Origin: DASSKO01 sp035690425
GTDB lineage: Bacteria > Actinomycetota > Actinomycetes > Propionibacteriales > Nocardioidaceae
NCBI GenBank assembly: GCA_035690425.1
Contig: DASSKO010000204.1
Coordinates: 1 to 57,648 of the forward strand
Length of the DNA stretch: 57,648 nucleotides
Direction: 5' to 3'
A program made the position numbers and the translations under genes. Shown in pieces: positions 40,804 through 50,152 of this stretch (position 1 is its first letter; each line of letters begins with the position of its first letter). The notes under the pieces were generated by a model that saw only the letters and a program-made list of their open reading frames with translations, did not search any database and was not told the DNA's origin.

Positions 40804-43800
40804 ATGACCTCATCCTCGTCCACTGCTGCTGAACCGCCCGGCGCCGAAGCGCTGGGCGGCCCCGCGTCGCTGCGCACCGCCCTCGGCCAGCGGGTCGTCG
40901 TGGCCGACGGTGCGATGGGCACCATGCTGCAGGCGCACGACCTCGCCTTGGACGACTTCGAGGACCTCGAGGGCTGCAACGAGATCCTCAACGTCACCCG
41001 TCCCGACGTGGTGGCCGCGATCCACGACGCCTACTTCGAGGCCGGAGCGGACTGCGTCGGCACCAACACTTTCGGGTGCAACCTCGCGAACCTGGGCGAG
41101 TACGCGATCAGCGACCGCATCTACGAGCTCAGCCTCGCGGGAGCTCGCATCGCCCGGGAAGCCGCCGACCGCTGGGCGACCCCCGACCGGCCACGCTGGG
41201 TCCTCGGCTCGGTCGGTCCCGGCACCAAGCTGCCGACCCTCGGGCACGCCCCGTTCGCCGACCTGCGCGATGCCTACACCGAGGAGGTGCGTGGCCTCAT
41301 CGACGGCGGCGCCGACGCCATCCTGGTCGAGACCGCGCAGGACCTGCTGCAAGCCAAGGCCGCGGCCATCGGTGCGCGCCGCGCCCTCAACGCCGCCGGC
41401 GTCGACCTCACCGTGATCGTCAACGTCACGGTCGAGACCACCGGCACGATGCTGCTGGGCACCGAGATCGGTGCGGCGCTGACGGCCCTGGAGCCGCTCG
41501 GCATCGACGTGATCGGGCTGAACTGCGCGACCGGTCCCGCAGAGATGAGCGAGCACCTACGGCACCTGGCCCGACACGCCCGGGTAAGCCTCGCGTGCAT
41601 GCCCAACGCGGGTCTGCCGCAGCTGGGCCCCGACGGCGCCGTCTACCCGTTGACGCCGGAGGAGCTCGCCGACGCCCACGACACCTTCACCCGCGAGTAC
41701 GGGCTGGCGCTGGTGGGCGGCTGCTGCGGCACCACGCCCGAGCACATCCGTCAGCTGGTGCAGCGGGTCGGCGGGCGCGAGCTGGTCCGGCGCGAGCCGC
41801 AGAGCGAGCCCGGAGCGGCATCGCTGTACCAGCACGTGCCGTTCCGCCAGGACATCTCCTACCTGTCAATCGGTGAGCGCACCAACGCCAACGGCAGCAA
41901 GGCGTTCCGCGAGGCCATGCTGGAGGAGCGGTGGGACGACTGTGTCGAGATCGCCCGGGCCCAGATTCGCGACGGCGCACACATGCTCGACCTGTGCGTC
42001 GACTACGTCGGCCGTGACGGTGTCGAGGACATGCGCCAGGCCGCGTCGCGGTTCGCGACGTCGTCGACGCTGCCGATCGTGCTGGACTCGACCGAGCCGG
42101 CGGTCGTCGAGGCCGGGCTGCAGCTGCTCGGCGGTCGCTGCGTGCTCAACTCGGTCAACTTCGAGGACGGTGAGGGTCCGGAGTCACGCTTCGCCCGGAT
42201 CGCCTCGCTGGCGTCCGAGTACGGCGCTGCCCTGGTAGCGCTCACCATCGACGAGGCCGGCCAGGCCCGCACCGCCGAGCACAAGGTCGCGATCGCCGAG
42301 CGGATCGTCGACACCCTGCAGGAGCGCTACGGCATCGCCGGCCACGACGTGCTGATCGACTGCCTCACGTTCACGCTGGCCACCGGCCAGGAGGAGTCGC
42401 GCCGCGACGGCATCGAGACCATCGAGGCCATCCGTGAGCTGAAGCGGCGGCGCCCGGACGTGCAGACCGTGCTGGGCCTGTCCAACATCTCCTTCGGCCT
42501 CAACCCGGCCGCGCGGCATGTCGTCAACTCGGTGTTCCTGCACGAGTGCGCGGAGGCGGGGCTGGACTCCGCGATCGTGCACGCCAGCCGGATCATGCCC
42601 ATGTCGAAGATCCCCGAGGAGCAGCGCGAGGCTGCCCTCGACCTGGTCTACGACCGCCGCCGGGAGGGCCACGACCCGCTGCAGCACCTGCTCGAGGTGT
42701 TCGCCGGGGTCTCCGCCGCCGACGCGAAGGCCGACCGCGCCGCGGAGCTGGCGGCGCTGCCGCTCTCGGAGCGGCTCGGACGGCGGATCATCGACGGAGA
42801 GCGCAAGGGCCTCGAGGCCGACCTCGACGAGGCGCTCGAGAGCGGGCGACCTGCCCTGGAGATCGTCAACACCGAGCTGCTCGGCGGCATGAAGGTCGTC
42901 GGTGAGCTCTTCGGCGCCGGCGAGATGCAGCTGCCGTTCGTGCTGCAGTCGGCCGAGGTGATGAAGGCGGCGGTCGCGCACCTCGAGCCGCACATGGAGA
43001 AGGTCGAGGACGAGGACGAAGGCAAGGGCACGATCGTGCTGGCCACGGTCAAGGGCGACGTGCACGACATCGGCAAGAACCTGGTCGACATCATCTTGTC
43101 CAACAACGGCTACAACGTGGTCAACCTCGGGATCAAGCAGCCCGTGAGCACCATCATCGACGCCGCCCAGGAGCACCGTGCCGATGTCATCGGCATGTCC
43201 GGACTGCTGGTCAAGAGCACGGTGGTGATGCGGGAGAACCTCGAGGAGATCGACCAGCGCCAGCTCGGCGAGCGGTGGCCGATCCTGCTGGGCGGCGCGG
43301 CATTGACCCGCGCGTACGTCGAGCAGGACCTGGCCGACCAGTTCGCCGGCGAGGTGCGCTACGCCCGCGACGCGTTCGAGGGCCTGCGGCTGATGGATGC
43401 GGCCATGGCGGTCAAGCGCGGCGTACCCGGTGCGGCGCTGCCGGAGCGACGCAAGCGGCGGGTGCGCCCGGTCAAGCCGGTGGAGACCGAGCCGGCCGAG
43501 ATGCCGGCCCGCTCCGACGTGAGCACGACCAACCCGGTGCCCACGCCGCCGTTCTGGGGCGACCGTGTCGTGAAGGGCATCGCACTGGCCGACTTCGCCT
43601 CCTACCTCGACGAGCGGGCGACGTTCATGGGCCAGTGGGGGCTGAAGACCTCGCGTGCCGAAGGCGGACCGACGTACGAGGACCTGGTGGAGTCCGAGGG
43701 GCGACCGCGGCTGCGGGCCTGGCTGGACCGGATCCAGACCGAGGGGATCATGGAGCCGGCAGTGGTCTACGGCTACTGGCCGTGCTACTCCGACGGTGAC

Positions 43801-44337
43801 GACCTGGTCGTGCTCGACGCGGAGAAGCAGACCGACGAGGTCGCGCGCTTCACCTTCCCGCGGCAGCGTCGTGACCGGCACCTGTGCCTGTCCGACTACT
43901 TCCGCGCGAAGGACTCCGGTGAGCTCGACGTGATCGGCTTCCAGCTGGTGACGATGGGGTCGCGGGTGGCGGAGGTGACCGGTGAGCTGTTCGCCAAGAA
44001 CGCCTACCGGGACTACCTGGAGCTGCACGGGTTGTCGGTGCAGCTGACGGAGGCGCTGGCGGAGTACTGGCATGCGCGGGTGCGCGACGAGCTCGGGTTC
44101 TCCGGCGCGGACTCCGACGACATGGGCGCGATCTTCCGGCAGGGCTACCGCGGGTCGCGGTACTCCTTCGGCTACCCGGCCTGTCCCGAGCTAGAGGACC
44201 GCGCGAGTCTGGTCCGGCTGCTGCGTCCGGAGCGGATCGGCGTTTCGCTGTCGGAGGAGCTGCAGCTGCACCCAGAGCAGTCGACGGACGCGCTGGTCGT
44301 GCACCACCCGGAGGCGAAGTACTTCAACGCCACCTGA
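40804..44337 (+). CDS. metH: Cobalamin-dependent methionine synthase
   Basis: A 1177-residue full-length MetH. Domain order: homocysteine-binding barrel (about 20-330; zinc cysteines in GLNCATGP and GGCCGTT), methyltetrahydrofolate-binding pterin domain (about 350-620; ERTNANGSKAF), B12 cap and binding domain with DVHDIGKN near residue 753 giving the cobalt-ligating His, and the reactivation domain (about 900-1177; SRYSFGYPACPELEDR-like excerpt RYSFGYPACPELED). It methylates homocysteine using methyl-THF. The start is set by a leaderless promoter and gives a short Ser/Ala-rich N-terminus. Confidence 0.97.
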   Translation: MTSSSSTAAEPPGAEALGGPASLRTALGQRVVVADGAMGTMLQAHDLALDDFEDLEGCNEILNVTRPDVVAAIHDAYFEAGADCVGTNTFGCNLANLGEYAISDRIYELSLAGARIAREAADRWATPDRPRWVLGSVGPGTKLPTLGHAPFADLRDAYTEEVRGLIDGGADAILVETAQDLLQAKAAAIGARRALNAAGVDLTVIVNVTVETTGTMLLGTEIGAALTALEPLGIDVIGLNCATGPAEMSEHLRHLARHARVSLACMPNAGLPQLGPDGAVYPLTPEELADAHDTFTREYGLALVGGCCGTTPEHIRQLVQRVGGRELVRREPQSEPGAASLYQHVPFRQDISYLSIGERTNANGSKAFREAMLEERWDDCVEIARAQIRDGAHMLDLCVDYVGRDGVEDMRQAASRFATSSTLPIVLDSTEPAVVEAGLQLLGGRCVLNSVNFEDGEGPESRFARIASLASEYGAALVALTIDEAGQARTAEHKVAIAERIVDTLQERYGIAGHDVLIDCLTFTLATGQEESRRDGIETIEAIRELKRRRPDVQTVLGLSNISFGLNPAARHVVNSVFLHECAEAGLDSAIVHASRIMPMSKIPEEQREAALDLVYDRRREGHDPLQHLLEVFAGVSAADAKADRAAELAALPLSERLGRRIIDGERKGLEADLDEALESGRPALEIVNTELLGGMKVVGELFGAGEMQLPFVLQSAEVMKAAVAHLEPHMEKVEDEDEGKGTIVLATVKGDVHDIGKNLVDIILSNNGYNVVNLGIKQPVSTIIDAAQEHRADVIGMSGLLVKSTVVMRENLEEIDQRQLGERWPILLGGAALTRAYVEQDLADQFAGEVRYARDAFEGLRLMDAAMAVKRGVPGAALPERRKRRVRPVKPVETEPAEMPARSDVSTTNPVPTPPFWGDRVVKGIALADFASYLDERATFMGQWGLKTSRAEGGPTYEDLVESEGRPRLRAWLDRIQTEGIMEPAVVYGYWPCYSDGDDLVVLDAEKQTDEVARFTFPRQRRDRHLCLSDYFRAKDSGELDVIGFQLVTMGSRVAEVTGELFAKNAYRDYLELHGLSVQLTEALAEYWHARVRDELGFSGADSDDMGAIFRQGYRGSRYSFGYPACPELEDRASLVRLLRPERIGVSLSEELQLHPEQSTDALVVHHPEAKYFNAT

Positions 44338-44349
44338 TTCCGCTTGCCG

Positions 44350-44456
44350 CCGCCCCCTGATTTGGCAAGGTACCCGGCCAAGTGGGGAGTTCCCCAGCGA
44401 CATTCTCGCGGGGAGACTCCCTATTTGGCTGGGTACCCCGCCAAATCGGGAGGCGG
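44350..44456. repeat. 107-bp inverted repeat with nested hairpins behind metH
   Basis: Arms 44350-44395 and 44410-44456 are imperfect complements (roughly 80-85% by eye) around a 14-nt centre. Each arm is itself palindromic: TTGGC ... GGTACC ... GCCAA. Starts 13 bp after the metH stop, ends 66 bp before the HAD gene. No transposase or T-tract is present. Confidence 0.8.
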
Positions 44457-44522
44457 TACTGTGCGACGGCGATGGGGCGTATCGCATCGTGGGCGAGAGC
44501 ACGTGGTGAGAAGGTGGAGCCG

Positions 44523-45203
44523 ATGACCAGATCACACCGCCACACCGCGCCGCACGCCGTGCTGTGGGACATGGACGGCACCCTCGTCGACACCGAGCCG
44601 GCGTGGATCACGGCGGAGTTCGCCCTCGCCGAGCGGTACGACGGAAGCTGGAGCCACGAGCACGCGCTGAACCTCGTCGGCAACGACCTGCTGACCTCGG
44701 CCGCCTATATCCGGGTGCACATGGGCATCGACCTCTCGCCGGAGCGGATCGTCGACGAGCTCCTGGTCGAGGTGGTCGCGGCCGTCCGTCGCGAGGTGCC
44801 GTGGCGGCCGGGTGCCCGTGAGCTGTTGGTCGGCCACGTCGAGTCGGGAATACCGGCCGCCCTGGTCACCATGTCCTACCGCCGCTTCGCTCAAGCGGTG
44901 GTCGACGCGCTTCCCGAGGACACCTTCTCCGCCATGGTCGTCGGCGACGAGGTCGACAACGGCAAGCCGCATCCCGAGCCCTACCTGGCCGCGGCGGCGT
45001 TGCTGGGTGCCGATCCGCGGCACTGCCTGGCGATCGAGGACTCCGCGACCGGAGCGACCTCGGCCGAGGCGGCCGGCTGCGCGGTGCTGGTGGTGCCCAA
45101 CCACGTCGAGGTGCCGCCGTCCGCCCGGAGGGTCTTCCGCGCCGACCTGCGTGCTGTCGCCGTGGGTGACCTCTCCGGCCTCTGCGTGGCCGCAAGCGGT
45201 TGA
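44523..45203 (+). CDS. HAD family phosphatase
   Basis: A 226-residue HAD subfamily IA hydrolase. Motif I DMDGTLVDTEP has the nucleophile Asp16 and Asp18, motif II is LVTMSYRR, motif III the Lys of GDEVDNGKPHPEPY, and motif IV AIEDSATGA. The helical cap (about 25-95) fits beta-phosphoglucomutase/phosphoglycolate-phosphatase-like enzymes. Substrate unknown. It has a ribosome site AGGTGGAG before the ATG and follows metH, a pairing conserved in actinobacteria. Confidence 0.92.
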   Translation: MTRSHRHTAPHAVLWDMDGTLVDTEPAWITAEFALAERYDGSWSHEHALNLVGNDLLTSAAYIRVHMGIDLSPERIVDELLVEVVAAVRREVPWRPGARELLVGHVESGIPAALVTMSYRRFAQAVVDALPEDTFSAMVVGDEVDNGKPHPEPYLAAAALLGADPRHCLAIEDSATGATSAEAAGCAVLVVPNHVEVPPSARRVFRADLRAVAVGDLSGLCVAASG

Positions 45204-45267
45204 CCGGGAAATCGTTGCCATTCCGCGACACGGCTGTGCTGTGTTGCGGCCTACAGTAGCCGAGCGG

Positions 45268-45283
45268 CGGGAGTAGTCTCCCG
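45268..45283 (+). promoter_or_regulatory. Small hairpin in the leader of the ABC transporter operon
   Basis: CGGGAG-TAGT-CTCCCG, a perfect 6-bp stem with tetraloop, 42 bp before the GTG. A -10-like TACAGT lies at 45252-45257, so the hairpin would be in the early transcript or act as an operator. Confidence 0.35.
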
Positions 45284-45325
45284 TCCATTCTGACCTATCC
45301 GGTCCCGACGAGGGACAGCGCGATC

Positions 45326-46945
45326 GTGAGGTGCAACGTGGTGCGGAGACGACTCCTGGCGCTGGCTAGCGCTGGTGTCATGACGGTGTCGCTGGCGGCT
45401 TGTGGAGGCGACGACGGTGGCGGCGGGAGCGAGGCCAGCGGCGGGTCCTCGGATCTGGGCGCCTCCTGGATCCTCGGCACCACCGACAAGGTGACCTCGC
45501 TGGACCCCGCCGGCGCCTACGACCTCGGGTCGTGGACGCTGATGTACAACATGTACCAGACCCTGCTGACGATCCCCGCCGGCGAGAACAAGCCGCAGGG
45601 TGACGCAGCACAGTCCTGCAAGTACACCGACCCGCAGACCTTCACCTGCACGCTCAAGGACGGCCTGACCTTCGCCAACGGCAACGCACTCACGTCCTCC
45701 GACGTGAAGTTCAGCCTCGAGCGCAACATCGCCATCGCCGACCCGAACGGCGCGTCCGGCCTGCTGTCCAGCATCACGAGCAAGGACGGCGGCGTCGACC
45801 CCGACGCGATCGAGACTCCGAGCGACACCGAGATCGTCTTCCACCTCAACAAGCCGGACACGACCTGGCAGTTCGTCCTGACCACCAACGCCGCGGCGAT
45901 CGTCGACGAAGAGGTGTTCCCGGCCGACGATCTGATCGACAACACCGAGGCCGTGGGCTCCGGGCCGTTCAGCATGGACCAGTACGAGGACGGTCAGCAG
46001 GCCGTGCTTACCGCCAACCCGGAGTACGACGGACCGAAGCAGCCGCAGTCCGAGCGGGTGTTCGTCTCCTACTTCCAGCAGCCGGCGCAGCTGAAGCAGG
46101 CGGTGGAAAACGGTGACGTCGACGTCGCGTGGCGCTCGCTGAGCCCGACCGACATCAACGACCTCAAGACCAGCGACTCCGTCGAGGTGATCGAGGGCGA
46201 CGGTTCGGAGATCCGTTACTTCGTGTGGCAGCTCGGCACTCCGGTCGGCAAGGACAAGGCGACTCGGCAGGCTGTGGCCGAGCTCATCGACCGCGAGGCA
46301 ATCGCCAAGAACGCCTACTCCGGCACGGTCGACCCGCTGTACTCGCTGGTCCCGCCGGGCTTCGTGGGCCAGATCGACGCGTTCGCACAGAAGTACGGCG
46401 AGAACAGCGTTGCCGAGGCCAAGAAGCTCCTCTCCGACGCTGGCATCCAGACGCCGGTCAACCTGTCGCTCGGCTACACCCCGTCGCACTACGGTCCGAA
46501 CGCGGTCGACGAGGCCAACGAGCTCGCGCGCCAGCTCGAGGACAGCGGGCTGTTCAACGTCGAGATCAAGAGCGCGGAGTGGACGCAGTACCAAAACCTC
46601 TACAAGGAGGGCGCCTACGACCTGTTCCAGCTGGGCTGGTTCCCCGACTTCCTGGACGCCGACAACTACCTGTCGCCGTTCCTGGTCGACGGGGGCTTCT
46701 ACGCCAACAACTACTCCAGCGAACGGGTCAACAAGCTGATCGCCGCCGAGCAGGCCGCGACCAACGCCGACAAGCGCGAGGAGATCATTGCCGAGCTGCA
46801 GCGGATCGTGGCCGAGGACGTGCCCGTGGTCCCGAGCTGGGTGGGCAAGAACATCGCGGTGGCAGGCCCGGGGATGACCGGCGTCGAGAGCACGCTCGGT
46901 CCGGCATTCATCTTCCGGATGTGGCTGGTCTCCAAGGAGGGCTGA
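45326..46945 (+). CDS. Peptide/solute ABC transporter substrate-binding lipoprotein (family 5)
   Basis: A 539-residue lipoprotein with signal peptide RRRLLALASAGVMTVSLAAC; Cys26 in LAAC is the lipidation site, followed by a Gly/Ser/Asp linker. The family 5 fold is seen in SLDPAGAYDLGSWTLMYNMY, CTLKDGLTFANGNALTSSDVKFSLER-type segments and GSGPFSM. It should capture peptides or similar solutes outside the membrane for the permease genes downstream. Start is uncertain: GTG 45326, 45338 and 45341 are all in frame and keep the signal peptide. Confidence 0.92.
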   Translation: MRCNVVRRRLLALASAGVMTVSLAACGGDDGGGGSEASGGSSDLGASWILGTTDKVTSLDPAGAYDLGSWTLMYNMYQTLLTIPAGENKPQGDAAQSCKYTDPQTFTCTLKDGLTFANGNALTSSDVKFSLERNIAIADPNGASGLLSSITSKDGGVDPDAIETPSDTEIVFHLNKPDTTWQFVLTTNAAAIVDEEVFPADDLIDNTEAVGSGPFSMDQYEDGQQAVLTANPEYDGPKQPQSERVFVSYFQQPAQLKQAVENGDVDVAWRSLSPTDINDLKTSDSVEVIEGDGSEIRYFVWQLGTPVGKDKATRQAVAELIDREAIAKNAYSGTVDPLYSLVPPGFVGQIDAFAQKYGENSVAEAKKLLSDAGIQTPVNLSLGYTPSHYGPNAVDEANELARQLEDSGLFNVEIKSAEWTQYQNLYKEGAYDLFQLGWFPDFLDADNYLSPFLVDGGFYANNYSSERVNKLIAAEQAATNADKREEIIAELQRIVAEDVPVVPSWVGKNIAVAGPGMTGVESTLGPAFIFRMWLVSKEG

Positions 46946-46954
46946 GTCGGCTGA

Positions 46955-46995
46955 GGGAGGGGACGACCGGGCTACACGACTGGTCGTCCCCTCCC
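46955..46995 (+). other. Intercistronic hairpin between binding-protein and permease genes
   Basis: GGGAGGGGACGACC (46955-46968) and its exact complement (46982-46995) form a 14-bp stem around a 13-nt loop, 9 nt after the stop codon. There is no T-tract. Such hairpins after binding-protein genes often protect the upstream message from 3' decay or partly terminate, giving excess binding protein. Confidence 0.6.
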
Positions 46996-47087
46996 GCGGC
47001 ATGTAACGCTTCAATGGTCGCGCCGAACCGGCCCGACACAACAGATGTTTCGCCGTACTCGCCTCTAGACAACCTGGAAGGGAACCG

Positions 47088-48116
47088 ATGGCGTCTGCTG
47101 GCGGCTCGCTGCCGCGCTACATCGCGCAGCGGCTGTTGCTGATCATCCCGATGGTCTTCCTCCTCACGACCATCGTCTTCCTGCTGCTCCGCGTCGCACC
47201 GGGCGACCCGGTCTCCGCCACGGTCGGTGGCCGGCTGTCCGAGGCGGCGCAGGCGGAGCGTCGGGCGGCGCTGGGGCTCGATCGCCCGCTGATCGTGCAG
47301 TACCTCGACTACCTCAAAGACGTGGCCACGCTGCAGTTCGGTGAGACGATCACCGACAACCGGGCGATCATCGACATCGTGCAGGAGAACGGCGGTGCCA
47401 CCTTGACGCTGGCTGTGGCCGCGTTCATCGTGGCGCTGACGATCGGCCTCCCACTGGGCATGGTCGCGGGCCGGTTCCGCGACAGTGCCGGTGATGTCGT
47501 CATCCGGATCTTCGGCGTGATCACCTACGCGGCGCCGGTGTTCTACTGGGGACTGCTCTTCCAGCTGTTCTTCGCCGGTGCGCTGGGCTGGCTGCCGGCA
47601 TCGGGGGCGGCCTCGCCCATCACGATCTTCGAGGTCGAGGAGAGGACCCATATCCTGCTGCTCGACGCGATCATCGCCGGCAACTCCGAGGCCATCCTCG
47701 ACATCCTCGAGCACCTGATCATGCCGGCGTGCACGCTCGGCCTGCTGCTGAGCGGCATCTTCATCCGACTGGTGCGGGTCAACGTGCTGCAGTCCCTGCG
47801 CGGGGACTACATCGAGGCGGCCCGTGCCCGCGGCATCGGCGAGGTGCGGCTGATGCGTGCGCACGCGTTCCGCAACGCGCTGGTCCCGGTGGTCACCGTG
47901 ATCGGCCTGCAGGTCGCGCTGCTGATGTCCGGAGCAATCCTTACCGAGGCCACGTTCAACTGGCCGGGGCTCGGCAACGAGCTGGTGCAGTACATCAACA
48001 ACCGTGACTACGCCGCGGTGCAGGGCATCATCACGTTGTTCGCGGTCGTGGTCGTGGTGGTCAGCATCGTCATCGACATCGTCAACGCTTTGATCGACCC
48101 AAGGGTGCGCTACTGA
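47088..48116 (+). CDS. ABC transporter permease (DppB/OppB type)
   Basis: A 342-residue inner-membrane permease with about six segments. YIAQRLLLIIPMVFLLTTIVF opens it (excerpt RLLLIIPMVFLLTT), and the ATPase-coupling loop DYIEAARARGIGEVRLMRAHAFRNA (EAA motif; excerpt YIEAARARGIGE) is present. An insert around ASPITIFEVEERTHI lengthens one loop. It pairs with the DppC-type gene downstream. AGGGA before the ATG serves as ribosome site. Confidence 0.93.
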   Translation: MASAGGSLPRYIAQRLLLIIPMVFLLTTIVFLLLRVAPGDPVSATVGGRLSEAAQAERRAALGLDRPLIVQYLDYLKDVATLQFGETITDNRAIIDIVQENGGATLTLAVAAFIVALTIGLPLGMVAGRFRDSAGDVVIRIFGVITYAAPVFYWGLLFQLFFAGALGWLPASGAASPITIFEVEERTHILLLDAIIAGNSEAILDILEHLIMPACTLGLLLSGIFIRLVRVNVLQSLRGDYIEAARARGIGEVRLMRAHAFRNALVPVVTVIGLQVALLMSGAILTEATFNWPGLGNELVQYINNRDYAAVQGIITLFAVVVVVVSIVIDIVNALIDPRVRY

Positions 48117-48128
48117 TGGGCTCTACTG

Positions 48129-49094
48129 ATGACATGGGCTAGCCGTCTCGTTGCCCCGTTCCGGCAGACCACCGGGTTCGCCCGCTGGATCCTGCTCGCC
48201 GGGATGTTGCTGGTCGGAATCTTCGTCATCCTGGCGGTGTTCGCGCCCTGGATCGCACCATTCGACTTCGCCCAGGTGCGCTATCCCGACGGAGAACGGT
48301 TCCCCAAGTCAGCACCCCCCGGTGGTGACTTCCTGCTCGGCACCACCACCAGCGGCTCCTACGACGTGTGGTCCCGCATCGTCTGGGGATCGCGTACGGC
48401 GTTGGAGGTGGTGGCCATCTCGGTCATCCTCTCGGTGGCGATCGGTGCGCCCCTCGGGCTCGTCTCCGGCTATCTCGGCGGCTCGCTCGACAGGATGCTG
48501 GTCCTGCTCATGGACGCGCTCTACGCCTTTCCCTCGCTGCTGCTGGCGATCGTGTTCTCGTTCCTGCTCACCGACCTCTTCGGGGGTGGCATCGCGGCGG
48601 CCGGAGTCGCGCTGACCGTCATCTACGTGCCCCAGTACTTCCGGGTCGTGCGCAACACGACCGTGAGCGCTCGCGAGGCCACCTACGTCGAGGCGGCGCG
48701 CGCCATCGGTGCGCCCAAGCGCACGGTGATGACGAAGTACCTCTTCGGCAACGTGGTGCAGAACGTGCCCGTCATCGGCACCCTCAACGCTGCCGACGCC
48801 ATCGGCACGCTGGCCGCGCTCGGCTTCCTCGGGCTCGGCATCCAGCCCAACGAGGCCGCCGAGTGGGGTTATGACCTGCAGCGAGCGCTGGACGACGCCG
48901 GAGCCGGGATCTGGTGGACGGGTGTCTTCCCGGGGTTGGCGATCGTGCTGCTGGTGACCGGTCTCACCTTCGTCGGCGAAGGAATGAACGAGACGTTCAA
49001 CCCGACCCTGCGCAAGCGGCGGCTGCGACCGTTCACGCTGCCGCCCCGGGAGGCTGTTGCCTTCGAAGCCGGAAAGGGACAGGTGGACCTGTGA
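48129..49094 (+). CDS. ABC transporter permease (DppC/OppC type)
   Basis: A 321-residue permease. The first membrane segment at about 19-44 is followed by a periplasmic loop with PFDFAQVRYPDG and FLLGTTTSGSYDVWSRIVWGSR (excerpt LLGTTTSGSYDVWSR), typical of DppC; the EAA loop is TYVEAARAIGAPKRTVMTKYL. The ATG lies 12 nt beyond the dppB-type stop; a 9-bp direct repeat CTACTGATG surrounds both. Its stop overlaps the next start as GTGA. Confidence 0.92.
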   Translation: MTWASRLVAPFRQTTGFARWILLAGMLLVGIFVILAVFAPWIAPFDFAQVRYPDGERFPKSAPPGGDFLLGTTTSGSYDVWSRIVWGSRTALEVVAISVILSVAIGAPLGLVSGYLGGSLDRMLVLLMDALYAFPSLLLAIVFSFLLTDLFGGGIAAAGVALTVIYVPQYFRVVRNTTVSAREATYVEAARAIGAPKRTVMTKYLFGNVVQNVPVIGTLNAADAIGTLAALGFLGLGIQPNEAAEWGYDLQRALDDAGAGIWWTGVFPGLAIVLLVTGLTFVGEGMNETFNPTLRKRRLRPFTLPPREAVAFEAGKGQVDL

Positions 49095-50152
49095 CGAACG
49101 AGCAGTCGGGCCGCACGAGCGACCCCGTGAGCGATGTCGTGCTGTCGGTCCGCGACCTGCGGGTCTGGTACGGCACCGACCGTGGGGCCGTGCGCGCCGT
49201 CGACGGCGTCAGCTTCGACCTGCGCAAGGGAGAGACGCTGGGCCTGGTCGGCGAGTCCGGCAGCGGCAAGTCGACACTGGGTCGGGGACTGGTCGGCCTG
49301 CTCCCGGATGGTTCGCAGACCGACGGCGAGATTCTGTTCGAGAGCGAGGACCTGCAGACCAAGACGCGCAAGCAGATGCGCGCCTACCGCGGCCCTCGGC
49401 TCGGCATGATCTTCCAGGAGCCGATGACCCGGCTCAATCCGCTGATGCGGATCTCCGAGCACTTCGAGGAGATCCTCAAGCTGCACGCTCCGGGCGCGAG
49501 CAAGGAAGACAGCAGACACCGCGCGCTGGAGATCCTGCGCGTGATGGGCATCCCTCCGACCCGCTACGGCTCCTACCCGCACGAGTTCTCCGGAGGCATG
49601 CGGCAGCGGTTGATGATCGCACTCGCGCTGGTGCTGCGTCCGTCGTTCGTGGTCGCGGACGAGCCCACCACTGCGCTCGACGTACTCGTCGAAGCACAGA
49701 TCATCCGCATCCTGCACGACCTACGCCGGGAGTTCGACACCTCGCTGCTGCTGATCACCCACAACCTCGGCATCATCGCCGAGGCCTGTGACCGGGTAGC
49801 GGTGATGTATGCCGGCAAGATCGTCGAGATCGGCGATGCCGAGCAAGTCTTCCGCGATCCCCAGCACCCCTACACGCAAGCACTGTTGAAGTCGACCATC
49901 TCCTTGTCCACCACCGGCCTGCATTTCATCCCAGGCGCACCGCCCGACCTGGTGGAGCCGCCGAGTGGATGCCGGTTCCATCCGCGGTGCCCGCACGCCA
50001 TGCAGGTCTGCGTCGACAAGGTGCCGGTCGACACCTCGGTCGGGACGGGTCACCTGGTCGAGTGCTGGCTGCACGGCCCGGAGGAGTATGTGACCGAGGA
50101 GGGCGCCCGTCCTCTGCAGCGGGAGGAGATCAGCGTTGCCGACGAAGCCTGA
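49091..50152 (+). CDS. Peptide ABC transporter ATP-binding protein (DppD type)
   Basis: A 353-residue ABC ATPase. Walker A GESGSGKS, Q-loop MIFQEPMTRLNPLM, signature FSGGMRQR, Walker B VVADEPTTALD and the switch His in LITHNLG are all present. The C-terminal oligopeptide-transporter domain carries CRFHPRCPHAMQVC, whose cysteines form a 4Fe-4S-like cluster in some homologues. GTG start overlaps the preceding stop by 4 nt; the end overlaps the next gene by 17 bp. Confidence 0.94.
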   Translation: MTNEQSGRTSDPVSDVVLSVRDLRVWYGTDRGAVRAVDGVSFDLRKGETLGLVGESGSGKSTLGRGLVGLLPDGSQTDGEILFESEDLQTKTRKQMRAYRGPRLGMIFQEPMTRLNPLMRISEHFEEILKLHAPGASKEDSRHRALEILRVMGIPPTRYGSYPHEFSGGMRQRLMIALALVLRPSFVVADEPTTALDVLVEAQIIRILHDLRREFDTSLLLITHNLGIIAEACDRVAVMYAGKIVEIGDAEQVFRDPQHPYTQALLKSTISLSTTGLHFIPGAPPDLVEPPSGCRFHPRCPHAMQVCVDKVPVDTSVGTGHLVECWLHGPEEYVTEEGARPLQREEISVADEA

